A DNA stretch of 64,000 nucleotides, taken from positions 124,001 to 188,000 of the forward strand of contig CAMBFI010000001.1 of NCBI GenBank assembly GCA_945865935.1, written 5' to 3'. Below are positions 47,647 to 56,710 of this stretch, in pieces. The position numbers and the translations under genes are program-made. Numbering within the stretch: position 1 is the stretch's first letter; the number at the start of each line of letters is the position of its first letter. This DNA is from Bordetella parapertussis. GTDB lineage: Bacteria; Pseudomonadota; Gammaproteobacteria; Burkholderiales; Burkholderiaceae_B. The notes beneath the pieces are model-generated. The model searched no databases and was not told the DNA's origin. It saw nothing but the letters and a program-made list of their open reading frames with translations.

Positions 47647-49218
47647 ATGAAAATACTAATAAATCGTATCTGGGCGTTTTCTCAAGGGCCCAAGGCTGTC
47701 CCCTGGCTGCTCCTCGGCGCAGCTTTATGGCTGTGTGGCTTAGCTTGGGTGCGAGACCTGCACCTTCCCGACGAAGGCCGCTACGTAGGCGTGGCCTGGG
47801 ATATGGCGCGTGCAGATAGTTTTTGGGTGCCGTTGATGAATGGCATGCCTTATTTCCATAAGCCTCCGCTTTTCTATTGGCTAGATCAACTGTCCTTCAT
47901 GCTGTTTGGGCGCAATGAATGGGCGGCAAGAATGCCCTCCGTACTGGCCGCGTGGTCGAGCGCAACCGCGACTTATTTTTTTGTGCGCAAGTACCGTGGC
48001 GTGCCGATCGCGACCTTAACGTTTATAGCGCTCATCACCATGCCTTATTTTTACGGCGCGGCGCAATACGCAAATTTGGATATGTTGGTGGCGGGCATGA
48101 TCAGCCTGACGGTCATGGCGGGTGCCGAGGCTGTGTTGCGCAGTGAGGCGGGCGCCTCTTACAGGTCGATGATGATTGCTGCAGCCGCTACTGCGGCGTT
48201 AGGAATGCTTGCCAAAGGTTTGATCGGCGTCGCGTTGCCGGGCGGTGTCCTGTTATGTTGGGTGTTGTTGACTGGGCGCTGGCGTCGACTGACTGTGCTG
48301 CTGTGGCCGCCTGCGATTATTGTTTTTTTTGCGATTGCAGTGCCATGGTTTTGGTGGATGCAGCAGAAGTACCCAGGATTTTTTGATTATTACTTCATCC
48401 ATCAACAGGTTGAGCGTTTTGTAGGACAGAGTTTTAACAATCCTCAGCCTTTCTGGTTTTATGTGCCGGTCATTTTCGGGATGACTCTGCCGTGGTCGGT
48501 GGGTTTAATTGGTTTGATGAACCGGACTTTCTGGAAATCGTCGGGTGCCACGCTAGGCGTTCTGATGTTGATCTGGTTTGCGTTGATCATGGTGTTCTTC
48601 TCCATCCCTGCGTCTAAGCTCATTGGCTACGCTTTGCCCGCACTAGTCCCCTTGGCGGTATTGGTGGCAGAGGGATTGTGGGCTCTCCGTCAGACGCGCG
48701 GCGCCGCTTTCGCGTTGCCGTTAATTCGCGGATTTATTGTTGGCGCAATGATTGCGTGTGTGGTTGGCCTGCTTGCGTTCCGGTTCACGCAAAAAGATAG
48801 CGCGAGCGAGTTGGGTGCGGCGGTCGCGGCAGAGTGGCAGGCAGACGATACCTTGGTGCACTTGAGGGTATTTCCCTTTGATCTGCCTTTCTATATCGGC
48901 AATCGTCAACCGGCTTGGGTGGTTGAGAATTGGCCTACGATACCTAAACGCGATAACTGGCGCAACGAACTGGTCGATGCTGCGAATTTCAATCCCGCGA
49001 TCGGCAAAGTGGTGCTTGTCACCGAACTGGAACTCATCCCGCGTTTGTGCCAAACCAGCGACAAGATTTTTTGGCTACGTTCGCATGATTGGGGCCTAGC
49101 CGCCTATCCTTTCCTGAGGGGAATGGAACCCTTCTTTACGCAGGGCAACGGTGGGCGCGTTTGGAAAATTAAAACAGACACCGTCTTCAAAGAAAAAGTC
49201 TGTCCGAAGTCGGGCTAG
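47647..49218 (+). CDS. GT39/ArnT-like membrane glycosyltransferase
   Basis: Polytopic membrane transferase of about 523 residues, with many hydrophobic segments and the periplasmic first-loop motif PDEGRY (41-46), the Asp-Glu pair used by PMT/ArnT enzymes. The motif MPYFHKPPLFYWL also matches ArnT-like proteins, which move a sugar from undecaprenyl phosphate to lipid A or protein. Donor and acceptor are not known. The frame is open from 47548; the ATG at 47647 (MKILINRIW) fits the expected N-terminus. It is followed 39 bases later by a dehydratase gene with its own AAAGGAA site. Confidence 0.87.
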   Translation: MKILINRIWAFSQGPKAVPWLLLGAALWLCGLAWVRDLHLPDEGRYVGVAWDMARADSFWVPLMNGMPYFHKPPLFYWLDQLSFMLFGRNEWAARMPSVLAAWSSATATYFFVRKYRGVPIATLTFIALITMPYFYGAAQYANLDMLVAGMISLTVMAGAEAVLRSEAGASYRSMMIAAAATAALGMLAKGLIGVALPGGVLLCWVLLTGRWRRLTVLLWPPAIIVFFAIAVPWFWWMQQKYPGFFDYYFIHQQVERFVGQSFNNPQPFWFYVPVIFGMTLPWSVGLIGLMNRTFWKSSGATLGVLMLIWFALIMVFFSIPASKLIGYALPALVPLAVLVAEGLWALRQTRGAAFALPLIRGFIVGAMIACVVGLLAFRFTQKDSASELGAAVAAEWQADDTLVHLRVFPFDLPFYIGNRQPAWVVENWPTIPKRDNWRNELVDAANFNPAIGKVVLVTELELIPRLCQTSDKIFWLRSHDWGLAAYPFLRGMEPFFTQGNGGRVWKIKTDTVFKEKVCPKSG

Positions 49219-49257
49219 TATCTCGTTATCGTCAATACGCTGAAAGGAACCCTGTTT

Positions 49258-51012
49258 ATGAGCCAGTCCAAAGTTGGCAAGCGCGTTAAAACACCAGAAA
49301 GTTTGCGCAGTGCGCGTTGGTTCGCACCCGACGATTTGCGGTCCTTTGGGCACCGCTCGCGCGCGATGCAAATGGGCTATGGCCCCGAGGACTGGGCGGG
49401 CAAGCCTGTGGTTGCAATTGTCAATACCTGGTCGGATATCAATCCTTGCCACAGCCATTTCAAGCAACGTGTCGAAGACGTCAAGCGTGGTGTGTTCCAG
49501 GCAGGCGGATTTCCGATCGAACTGCCGGCCCAGTCTCTGGCAGAGCAATATGTAAAGCCAACAACAATGCTCTATCGCAATCTATTGGCGATGGACGTCG
49601 AAGAGTTACTACGCTGTCATCCGGTTGATGGCGTGGTGTTGATGGGGGGGTGCGACAAGACGACACCCGCGTTGTTGATGGGGGCGACCAGTGCGGGCTT
49701 ACCCGCCATTTATGTTCCAGCGGGCCCCATGTTGCGTGGTAACTGGCACGGCAAAGTGCTCGGCTCGGGGTCGGATGCCTGGAAGTACTGGGATGACCGT
49801 CGTGCTGGTCTAATCAATCAAAAAGAATGGATCGAAATCGAAGGCGGGATTGCGCGTAGTCATGGCACCTGCATGACAATGGGAACGGCCAGCACCATGA
49901 CAGCGATCGCAGAGGCACTGGGCATGACCTTGCCAGGTGCGTCCTCGATTCCTGCGCCCGATTCTAATCATGTGCGCATGAGCGCAGAGTCGGGTCGCCG
50001 CATTGTCGATATGATTTGGGAGGACCTCACGCCCTCCAAAATCCAGACGCATGCCGCCTTTGAAAACGCGATTGCTGTGGCGATGGCGATGGGTTGCTCA
50101 ACCAATGCGATTATCCATGTCATTGCTCAGGCTAAGCGCGCAGGTTGCGATATCGATCTAGCAGATTTTGATCGATTCAGTCGGTTCATTCCCGTGATTG
50201 CCAACGTGCGCCCAAGTGGTGATCAGTACCTGATGGAAGACTTCTTCTATGCGGGAGGTCTACCGGCCTTGATGAATCGCATCAAACAACACTTGCACCT
50301 GGATGCGCTGACCGTCAGCGGTAAAACGCTCGGTGAGGATATTGAAGGTGCTGCGGTGTATAACGATGACGTGATCCGTCCGCTCGATAATCCGATTTAT
50401 GCGGAGGGCGCGTTAGCTGTCTTGAAGGGCAACCTGGCTCCCGACGGTTGCGTCATCAAGCCTAGCGCCTGTCCCGCACACTTACACCAGCACACAGGAC
50501 CAGCGTTGGTGTTTGACGATTACGCGTCGATGAAGGCTGTGATTGATGATGACGATTTAGACGTGACGGCAGAGCATGTCCTGATTTTACGTAACGCGGG
50601 ACCGCAGGGCGGGCCCGGCATGCCAGAGTGGGGGATGTTACCCATGCCCAAGAAGCTCCTCAAGCAGGGAGTGCGCGATATGTTGCGCCTTTCCGATTCG
50701 CGCATGAGTGGCACGAGTTATGGTGCTTGCGTGTTGCATATATCGCCCGAGTCCTATGTGGGTGGTCCGTTAGCGTTGGTTAAGAACGGCGACATGATCT
50801 CCGTCAACGTTGCGGCGCGCACGATTAATCTTGATATTTCAGATGAAGAATTTGCGCGACGTAAAGCCGCCTGGAAAGCGCCAGCGCCTCGCTACGAGCG
50901 AGGCTATGGTTGGATGTTTTCGAAACATATCCAACAGGCGCATGAAGGCTGTGATTTTGACTTCTTGCGCACCGATTTTGGTGCTCCCGTATCTGAACCC
51001 GACATCTATTGA
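49258..51012 (+). CDS. IlvD/Edd-family dehydratase, likely sugar-acid dehydratase
   Basis: Iron-sulphur dehydratase of 584 residues. Three cysteines fit [2Fe-2S] binding: C64 in NPCHSH, C132 in GGCDKTTP and C205 in HGTCMTMG. The opening SARWF and the segments NTWSDINPCHSH, FFYAGGLP and SDSRMSGTSYG are closer to the L-arabinonate/D-xylonate dehydratase branch than to IlvD itself. It would convert an aldonate to a 2-keto-3-deoxy sugar acid. AAAGGAA lies eight bases before the ATG. An RraA-fold protein is encoded 11 bases downstream, so both may act on one acid pathway. Exact substrate unknown. Confidence 0.87.
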   Translation: MSQSKVGKRVKTPESLRSARWFAPDDLRSFGHRSRAMQMGYGPEDWAGKPVVAIVNTWSDINPCHSHFKQRVEDVKRGVFQAGGFPIELPAQSLAEQYVKPTTMLYRNLLAMDVEELLRCHPVDGVVLMGGCDKTTPALLMGATSAGLPAIYVPAGPMLRGNWHGKVLGSGSDAWKYWDDRRAGLINQKEWIEIEGGIARSHGTCMTMGTASTMTAIAEALGMTLPGASSIPAPDSNHVRMSAESGRRIVDMIWEDLTPSKIQTHAAFENAIAVAMAMGCSTNAIIHVIAQAKRAGCDIDLADFDRFSRFIPVIANVRPSGDQYLMEDFFYAGGLPALMNRIKQHLHLDALTVSGKTLGEDIEGAAVYNDDVIRPLDNPIYAEGALAVLKGNLAPDGCVIKPSACPAHLHQHTGPALVFDDYASMKAVIDDDDLDVTAEHVLILRNAGPQGGPGMPEWGMLPMPKKLLKQGVRDMLRLSDSRMSGTSYGACVLHISPESYVGGPLALVKNGDMISVNVAARTINLDISDEEFARRKAAWKAPAPRYERGYGWMFSKHIQQAHEGCDFDFLRTDFGAPVSEPDIY

Positions 51013-51023
51013 TAGGCAACAAC

Positions 51024-51743
51024 ATGAGCAAACTCTCTGCGGCGACACGTGAAAAACTGATGCAAGTGAGCACAGCAACGCTTGGGACATGTTTGTTCAA
51101 ACGAGGCCTACGCTCGCAATTTGTGCAGAACGTCCAGCGGTTGTCGAAGTCGACCAAAAATATGGTGGGGGAGGCATACACCCTGCGCTATATTCCAGCG
51201 CGTGAAGATCTCAATGGGATTGAGGTCTTCAAAGATCGTTCGCATCCCCAGCGCAAAGCCATTGATGAATGCCCCGCGGGCGCTGTGTTAGTGATCGATA
51301 GTCGTCAAGACGCTCGTGCAGCGTCGGCGGGTGGCATTCTGGTGGGCCGACTTCTGGCCCGCGGTGTGGCAGGGGTCGTCACGGATGGTGGTTTTCGGGA
51401 CTCGGCCGAAATCGCAGAACTAGGGATTGGCGCCTATCACCAACGTCCGTCGGCTCCGACAAACCTCACGCACCATCATGCCATTGATATCAATATCCCC
51501 ATCGGTTGTGGCGATGCGCCCGTTTTTCCGGGGGATGTCATTGTGGGGGATGCCGACGGGGTGTTGGTGCTGCCTGCCCACCTCGCCGACGAATTGGCGA
51601 ATGAAGCGTTTGAAATGACAGTGTTTGAGGACTTTGTAACCGAGGAAGTCAAAAAAGGTCGAACGACGATGGGCTTGTATCCTAATACGGATCCGCAGAC
51701 AACGATCGATTTTGAAGTTTGGCGTAAAAAGGTGGGGCGCTGA
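51024..51743 (+). CDS. RraA-like family protein (possible aldolase or lyase)
   Basis: The 239-residue protein has the RraA/HMG-aldolase fold signature GGILVGRLLARGVAGVVTDG (103-122), then GFRDSAEI, with the acidic and Arg residues used for metal and pyruvate binding in the aldolases. The frame begins at a TTG inside the dehydratase stop; the ATG at 51024 is preferred. True RraA inhibitors of RNase E are about 160 residues, so this longer form is more likely a metabolic enzyme. Pairing with the IlvD-type dehydratase suggests a sugar-acid route. Confidence 0.84.
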   Translation: MSKLSAATREKLMQVSTATLGTCLFKRGLRSQFVQNVQRLSKSTKNMVGEAYTLRYIPAREDLNGIEVFKDRSHPQRKAIDECPAGAVLVIDSRQDARAASAGGILVGRLLARGVAGVVTDGGFRDSAEIAELGIGAYHQRPSAPTNLTHHHAIDINIPIGCGDAPVFPGDVIVGDADGVLVLPAHLADELANEAFEMTVFEDFVTEEVKKGRTTMGLYPNTDPQTTIDFEVWRKKVGR

Positions 51744-51810
51744 AGTTGGCCCTCGAGAATGGTCGTGCGGAGAGTTTTTTTGTTGCATCCCAGCAGCATG
51801 GTGCTAGAAC

Positions 51811-51886
51811 TGGGGTGAGCGACGGGGCTCGAACCCGCGACAACCAGAATCACAATCTGGGACTCTACCAACTGAGCTACGCCCAC
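51811..51886 (-). tRNA. tRNA-His (anticodon GTG)
   Basis: On the minus strand the acceptor stem GTGGGCG pairs with CGCTCAC, with discriminator C and encoded CCA. The base before the first G is also G, the G-1 that His-tRNA needs. The anticodon loop TTGTGAT lies in a CCAGA/TCTGG stem and gives GTG. A minus-strand TAGAAT (51899-51904) could be its -10. It lies between the RraA-like gene and the cardiolipin synthase gene. Confidence 0.96.
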
Positions 51887-51944
51887 CACAGGAGCAGAAT
51901 TCTAGCATGTTTGGCCAAGCTTATCGTGCCCTCGGGCGGGGTCG

Positions 51945-53429
51945 GTGGTCGACGGGATAGGGGATGCCGTGCATAGCGCTCAGCAAGTGCTAACGGAATA
52001 TTGGCCGCACATTCTGTTTGTTATTTCAGGCGCGGCGAGTACGGCTGCTGCAATACATGCGGCGATGACCAAACAGGACGTGCGGGCAGCGATAGGTTGG
52101 GTTGCTGTCGTGCTTTTTTCCCCGCTATTTGGTGCAGCCTTGTACTTAGTCGCAGGCATCAACCGTATTCGAAAGCAGCGCCTTTCGCGACAGCGTGCAG
52201 ATTCGTCGATTTCGCAGGAGGTCATCCATCGGCTACTCGTGGAAGATGTTGCCCCGTTCTCAGGTGCGCATTTCTCAGCGTTGAAAGCGCTAGGCGATCG
52301 CGTAAGTGACTTTAAGTTGGTAGGCTTGAATGCGATCCGCTTGCTCGATGGTGGCGATGAAACATATCCAGCCATGCTTGAGGCAATCCAGGGCGCGCAG
52401 CGTTCGATTGTCTTGCAAAGCTATATCTTTGATCATGATGAAGTGGGCACAGAACTTGCTCAGGCACTGATCGACGCCCACGCTAGGGGTGTCGCTGTGC
52501 GCGTATTGATCGACGCAATCGGTGCGAAGTATTCTCACCCGCCTATTGTGCACATGCTTAAAAAAGGTGGTGTGCGAACTGCGCTTTTTATGCGTCCTGT
52601 GATCGGTGTGCGATTGGTGTATGCCAACCTGCGCAGTCACCGTAAGTTATTGGTGATCGATGGCACGCATGGGTTTACCGGCGGCATGAATATTCGGGCG
52701 GGCTTCGTCACGGCTATTGCCAAAGAGAATGTCACCCACGATACACACTTTCAGGTGAGTGGCCCAGTCGTCTACCAGTTACTGCTTGGCTTTGCGCATG
52801 ACTGGCAGTTTACGACCCAAGAAAAGCTATCGGACCCAGTCTGGTTTCCCGTCAACTCCGCAGATTTTTTAGAAGAGGGTGGCGTCCCATTGCGTTGCGT
52901 GCCGTCGGGTCCAGACTCCACGCTTGGGAGTACACACGATATGTTGCTCGGCGCGCTTTCGATCGCGCAGCGACATGTTCGGATTCAGAGCCCCTATTTT
53001 TTGCCTGATGTGTCGTTGGTTGACGGTTTAGCGACTGCGGCACGGCGGGGGGTATGCGTCGATATCGTGATACCCGGCGCCAACAATCTAAAATTGGTGA
53101 ATGCCGCCATGATGGCGCAAATCGATCAGCTGATTTTGACGGGCTGTCGTGTTTGGCGAGCTTCAGGCACCTTCGATCACTCCAAACTATTTACGGTCGA
53201 TGGAGGTTGGTCTTATGTTGGATCTTCCAACCTCGATCCTCGTAGTTTGCGATTAAATTTTGAGTTAGATCTTGAAGTGTACGATCGCAACTTGACGCAG
53301 CAGTTAGATGCACGCATCGATGCAACCATTGCGACCGCTGAACGCATCACAATACGCTCATTGAGGCGCCGATCATTTCCGCTACGACTGCGAGACAAGA
53401 TCGTTTGGCTTGCCTCGCCTTACTTGTAG
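51945..53429 (+). CDS. cls: Cardiolipin synthase (phospholipase D family)
   Basis: Membrane enzyme condensing phosphatidylglycerol to cardiolipin. It has two N-terminal hydrophobic segments (about 20-42 and 48-72) and then two PLD domains with HRKLLVIDG (H232) and HSKLFTVDG (H412), the HxKx4D signature. The frame opens at GTG 51945; a second GTG at 51969 has a better site, AGGGGA five bases upstream, and may be the real start (486 residues). It is preceded by tRNA-His on the opposite strand and converges with a solute-binding-type gene. Confidence 0.93.
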   Translation: MVDGIGDAVHSAQQVLTEYWPHILFVISGAASTAAAIHAAMTKQDVRAAIGWVAVVLFSPLFGAALYLVAGINRIRKQRLSRQRADSSISQEVIHRLLVEDVAPFSGAHFSALKALGDRVSDFKLVGLNAIRLLDGGDETYPAMLEAIQGAQRSIVLQSYIFDHDEVGTELAQALIDAHARGVAVRVLIDAIGAKYSHPPIVHMLKKGGVRTALFMRPVIGVRLVYANLRSHRKLLVIDGTHGFTGGMNIRAGFVTAIAKENVTHDTHFQVSGPVVYQLLLGFAHDWQFTTQEKLSDPVWFPVNSADFLEEGGVPLRCVPSGPDSTLGSTHDMLLGALSIAQRHVRIQSPYFLPDVSLVDGLATAARRGVCVDIVIPGANNLKLVNAAMMAQIDQLILTGCRVWRASGTFDHSKLFTVDGGWSYVGSSNLDPRSLRLNFELDLEVYDRNLTQQLDARIDATIATAERITIRSLRRRSFPLRLRDKIVWLASPYL

Positions 53430-53432
53430 ACG

Positions 53433-54191
53433 TTAATTCGTCTCTTGCAAAGGGTCTTTGTCAGGATTCGCGGCATAGCCAACGCCTGCTCCCTGGATCC
53501 CGTGGCGGGTCATGGAATCCTTCACGAATCCTTTTGCTTTCATCTCTTCTACAAAGTGGCGCAAATAAACAGCCGCCGCAGTTCCCTTGGTTTTTGGCAC
53601 TCCCATGGCTTGGTTAATGACCATGAACCGCTCCGGCAGCATACGAAGACCAGACACCTCTTTGGTATCGGCTTCGAGTTGTTGTTTGACGCCCGCTGCG
53701 ATCTCGATGTGCTGAGCGAGAAAGTCTGGAATGACCGCCTGTGACGAGTCTGCCCGAATAATCGTAGCGTGTTTGAGATGGCGCGTTAAAAATAAATCGT
53801 AGGCACTACCTTTGCCCACAACGACTTGTTTTCCAGAGGCGTCCACGTCCGCGTTACGGGTAATGAGAGAGTCGCTACGCACCATGTAAAACCCTTCGAT
53901 CAAGACATAGGCAGCTGTGAAGGCAATGTCCTTTCCTCTTTCTGGATCGATAGCAAAAAAACCAATGTCGGCGCGGCCAGCTTCAACCGTGGCGACCGAT
54001 TTTCCAGCGGTTTCGTTCACGATAAGTTCGCAGGGCACGCCCAGCTTGTCGGCAAGCGCGCGTGCGAGGTCGATGGAGATGCCGAATGGCCGACCTTCTT
54101 TGTCTAAGTTTGCAAGCACGGGGTTACCAACGTTCAACGAAGCGCGCAGAGCACCTGTGGGTGCGAAAGCTTTAAGCAAGTCAGCATTCAT
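53433..54191 (-). CDS. Family 3 solute-binding-type protein lacking a signal peptide
   Basis: The 252-residue protein has the periplasmic amino-acid-binding fold: GISIDLARALADKLGVP, AGRADIGFFAIDPERGKDIAFT and a VVVGKGSAYDLFL lobe segment. The ATG at 54191 gives MNADLLKAFAPTG, with no hydrophobic leader. An in-frame TAG lies six codons upstream, so a signal peptide cannot be recovered by moving the start. A signal-less subgroup of such proteins exists in Burkholderiales, so this may be a cytosolic sensor or carrier. No ABC permease genes are nearby. Confidence 0.85.
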   Translation of the reverse strand: MNADLLKAFAPTGALRASLNVGNPVLANLDKEGRPFGISIDLARALADKLGVPCELIVNETAGKSVATVEAGRADIGFFAIDPERGKDIAFTAAYVLIEGFYMVRSDSLITRNADVDASGKQVVVGKGSAYDLFLTRHLKHATIIRADSSQAVIPDFLAQHIEIAAGVKQQLEADTKEVSGLRMLPERFMVINQAMGVPKTKGTAAAVYLRHFVEEMKAKGFVKDSMTRHGIQGAGVGYAANPDKDPLQETN

Positions 54192-54292
54192 AACGTATTC
54201 GGATCCCTATTGGTTGTGCTGGAAGGTGCGGTGTTAATCGAATCGCGTCAACATAACAGATAATGCATGGCACACGCACGCGGGTCTGCGCC

Positions 54293-54298
54293 TATAAT
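54293..54298 (+). promoter_or_regulatory. Candidate -10 element for the parvulin gene
   Basis: A perfect TATAAT lies 64 bases before the ATG at 54362. No good -35 is visible at 16-18 bases upstream. Confidence 0.4.
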
Positions 54299-54361
54299 CG
54301 ACTTGATCGTTAAACAAGTTTTAATTTGTGCCTATGCGCACGCTTTCGTACTGACAAACCT

Positions 54362-55165
54362 ATGAACCAACATTTCTCTAAAGTTTTTGTGGCGCTGTTG
54401 ATGGCGGGCTCAGCTGTTTCTCTGGCCCACGCGCAGGCAAAGCCCGCTAATGCAGCCGCAACGGTAAACGGCGTAGTGATTCCGCAGGCGCTGCTTGACC
54501 AGAATGTACGTGTGAATATTGCGCAGGGGCAGCGCGACACCCCCGAGTTACGCAAGGCGATTCAAGATGAACTGGTCAACCGTGAAGTGCTTGCACAAGA
54601 GTCTGCGAGGTTAGGTCTTGATAAGACGGCTGATGCGCAGACGCAATGGGCTCAAGTGAGGCAGACCTTCATGGTCGAAATCCTCTTGAGCGACTATGCT
54701 CGGCGCAATCCAATCACGGAGGCGGCCCTGAAGACTGAGTTTGACCGTCAGATCGCTGCAATGAAGGACGAGCAGCAGTACCGGGTGAGCCTGATCGTGA
54801 CGGCAACTGAAGCAGAGGCCAAGGCAATTTTGGTCCGTTTGAAGAAAGGCGAGTCTTTTGCGAAATTAGCCAGTGAGCTGTCGCTCGACCCGAGCAAAAA
54901 GAACTCTGGCGAGGTGGGTTGGGTAGTTGCCGCTCAAATTTTGCCGGCGATTTCGAATGTGATGGTGAATCTGGCAAAAGGTGGGCTGTCTGTTGCTCCC
55001 ATTCAGACTGCCACCGGTTGGAACATTATCAAACTGGAAGATAAGCGCGCTTTTGTCGCCCCAAGTTTTGATCTCGCTAAAAACGATATTCGCCAGATGC
55101 TTTTGCAACAGCAACGCTTTGAATACGTAAAAACGCTGCGAGACAAAGCGAAAGTCGTGCAATAA
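54362..55165 (+). CDS. Periplasmic peptidyl-prolyl isomerase, PpiC/parvulin type
   Basis: Periplasmic foldase of 267 residues. It starts MNQHFSKVFVALLMAG with a Sec signal peptide ending near AHAQA (about 24). A SurA/PrsA-like N-terminal helical region follows, then a parvulin domain (about 135-225) with YRVSLIVTATEAEAKAIL, LKKGESFAKLASELS and GEVGWVV. The frame is open from a GTG at 54326. It likely helps outer-membrane or secreted protein folding; the BamC gene lies 2.5 kb downstream. A perfect TATAAT at 54293-54298 may drive it. Confidence 0.9.
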   Translation: MNQHFSKVFVALLMAGSAVSLAHAQAKPANAAATVNGVVIPQALLDQNVRVNIAQGQRDTPELRKAIQDELVNREVLAQESARLGLDKTADAQTQWAQVRQTFMVEILLSDYARRNPITEAALKTEFDRQIAAMKDEQQYRVSLIVTATEAEAKAILVRLKKGESFAKLASELSLDPSKKNSGEVGWVVAAQILPAISNVMVNLAKGGLSVAPIQTATGWNIIKLEDKRAFVAPSFDLAKNDIRQMLLQQQRFEYVKTLRDKAKVVQ

Positions 55166-55177
55166 ACCGAGGTTTTG

Positions 55178-55254
55178 TGGCGCCCCCGGCGAGAATCGAA
55201 CTCACAACCGCTCGCTTAGAAGGCGAGTGCTCTATCCAATTGAGCTACGGGGAC
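55178..55254 (-). tRNA. tRNA-Arg (anticodon TCT)
   Basis: The minus-strand cloverleaf of 77 bases has acceptor stem GTCCCCG with CGGGGGC (one G-U pair), discriminator G and encoded CCA. The anticodon stem CTCGC/GCGAG holds CTTCTAA, giving TCT for AGA codons. A minus-strand TAGAAT at 55266-55271 is a plausible -10. It overlaps no gene and sits just after the parvulin stop. Confidence 0.96.
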
Positions 55255-55307
55255 ATTGAGCCCGTATTCTAACCGTCCCGCGTTTCCTTGTATTGGACAT
55301 ACGCCTC

Positions 55308-55940
55308 ATGTCGCAGTTGTTCGTCGTGCATCCCAGTCATCCGCAGCCTCGCCTGATGAAACAAGCTGCGCAGCTTTTGCAAGAGGGCGGAATCTTGGCG
55401 GTCCCGACTGACTCTAGTTATGCCTTGGTGGCTGGGCTAGATGATCGTCGGGCGGCTGAAGCGCTGCGCAAGCTCAGGGGGCTCGACGATCGTCATCACT
55501 TGACGGTCCTATGCCGTGATCTAGCAGCGATCAGTCAGTTTGCCCGGATAGACAACGCACAATTTCGCTTGCTCAAACTGGCGACGCCCGGTCCTTGGAC
55601 CTTTATTCTTGATGCCTCGCGCGAGGTGCCCCGACGGGTTTCCCATCCTTCGCGTAAGACCATCGGCGTGCGCGTGCCGAATCATCCTGTGACCCTAGCG
55701 CTGCTTGAATATGCGGACGGGCCACTGTTGTCCACGACGCTGATCCCCGAAGGGGAGGCGTACCCCTTAAATGATCCTGCCGAAATACGTGAACGGTACG
55801 AGCATCGCTTGGCTGGGGTCCTTGACGCAGGTGCCTGTGCTCTTGAGCCCACGACGGTGATCGACTTGACGGGAGATACGCCGCAAATCGTGCGTGTTGG
55901 GCTCGGGGATCCCGCACTGCTCGGCCTGTCGCACGATTAG
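55308..55940 (+). CDS. YciO/Sua5/YrdC-family protein
   Basis: The 210-residue protein has the YrdC fold: a GGILAVPTDSSYALVAGLDD N-terminal loop, then LDDRHHLTVLCRD, GPWTFILDAS, IGVRVPNHPV and TTVIDLTGD. The Tyr/Lys pattern (PTDSSYAL rather than PTETVYGL) places it with YciO-like proteins, whose role is unclear, rather than with TsaC, which makes threonylcarbamoyl-AMP for t6A. The start at 55308 (MSQLFVVHPSHP) fits the family better than 55293. A site-2-type protease gene follows after 25 bases. Confidence 0.87.
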   Translation: MSQLFVVHPSHPQPRLMKQAAQLLQEGGILAVPTDSSYALVAGLDDRRAAEALRKLRGLDDRHHLTVLCRDLAAISQFARIDNAQFRLLKLATPGPWTFILDASREVPRRVSHPSRKTIGVRVPNHPVTLALLEYADGPLLSTTLIPEGEAYPLNDPAEIRERYEHRLAGVLDAGACALEPTTVIDLTGDTPQIVRVGLGDPALLGLSHD

Positions 55941-55965
55941 AGAGTTTAAACATTACAATCGGTAC

Positions 55966-56613
55966 ATGAGTGAAATCATCCAGACCTTGACGGTCTATGC
56001 CTTACCGGTTCTGTTTGCGATTACCTTACACGAGGCCGCGCACGGGTATATCGCTCGTCTGTTCGGGGATGTCACCGCCACGCTTGAAGGCCGAGTCACC
56101 CTCAACCCGCTGAAACATATTGATCCTATCGGAACCATCGCGGTTCCCGTCGGGATTTTGTTGCTGTCCAAGCTTCTCGGCGGACCGGCGCTGCTCTTTG
56201 GCTGGGCTAAGCCCGTACCGGTGAATTTTGGGCAGTTGCGCCGTCCCAAGCAAGACATGCTTTGGGTGGCGCTCGCCGGGCCCGCAGCGAACCTTTTGAT
56301 GGCGATTGCTTGGGCAATTGGGTTACGAACTCTCTTCGAAAATGGTGAGCGGACCGGGTTTTGGTTTGAAATGTGCCAGGCGGGCATTCACATTAACTTA
56401 GTGCTCATGGCCTTGAATTTATTACCTATTTTGCCGCTAGATGGGGGCCGTGTGCTGTTTAGCCTGCTGCCTAACCGTCTGGCTTGGCAATACGGTCGCA
56501 TGGAGCCCTATGGCATGTGGATCGTGATCGCGCTCTTGGCGACAGGTATGTTGACCACGCTGATTTCTCCAATTGTCGGGTTTGGGGAGTGGGTTCTGCG
56601 GTTATTTCTATAG
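55966..56613 (+). CDS. Site-2 protease family (M50) membrane metalloprotease
   Basis: Small polytopic zinc protease of 215 residues. HEAAH (22-26) lies in the first helix, and N151 in NLLPILPLDGGR with D159 supplies the third zinc ligand. No PDZ domain is present, unlike RseP. Small Rip-type proteases of this group are common in Burkholderiales between tRNA-modification and cell-wall genes, and the substrate is usually unknown. The ATG at 55966 (MSEIIQTLTV) is chosen because upstream codons run inside the YciO-like gene. Confidence 0.9.
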   Translation: MSEIIQTLTVYALPVLFAITLHEAAHGYIARLFGDVTATLEGRVTLNPLKHIDPIGTIAVPVGILLLSKLLGGPALLFGWAKPVPVNFGQLRRPKQDMLWVALAGPAANLLMAIAWAIGLRTLFENGERTGFWFEMCQAGIHINLVLMALNLLPILPLDGGRVLFSLLPNRLAWQYGRMEPYGMWIVIALLATGMLTTLISPIVGFGEWVLRLFL

Positions 56614-56710
56614 GTTTTCGCTATTGTTTTGCCGCTTATCCGTTAAACTTAAGTACTATTTTTAATGGCGCTTGTGCGCCCCTCAGTGTGTTCCGGACCC
56701 AAGAATATTT

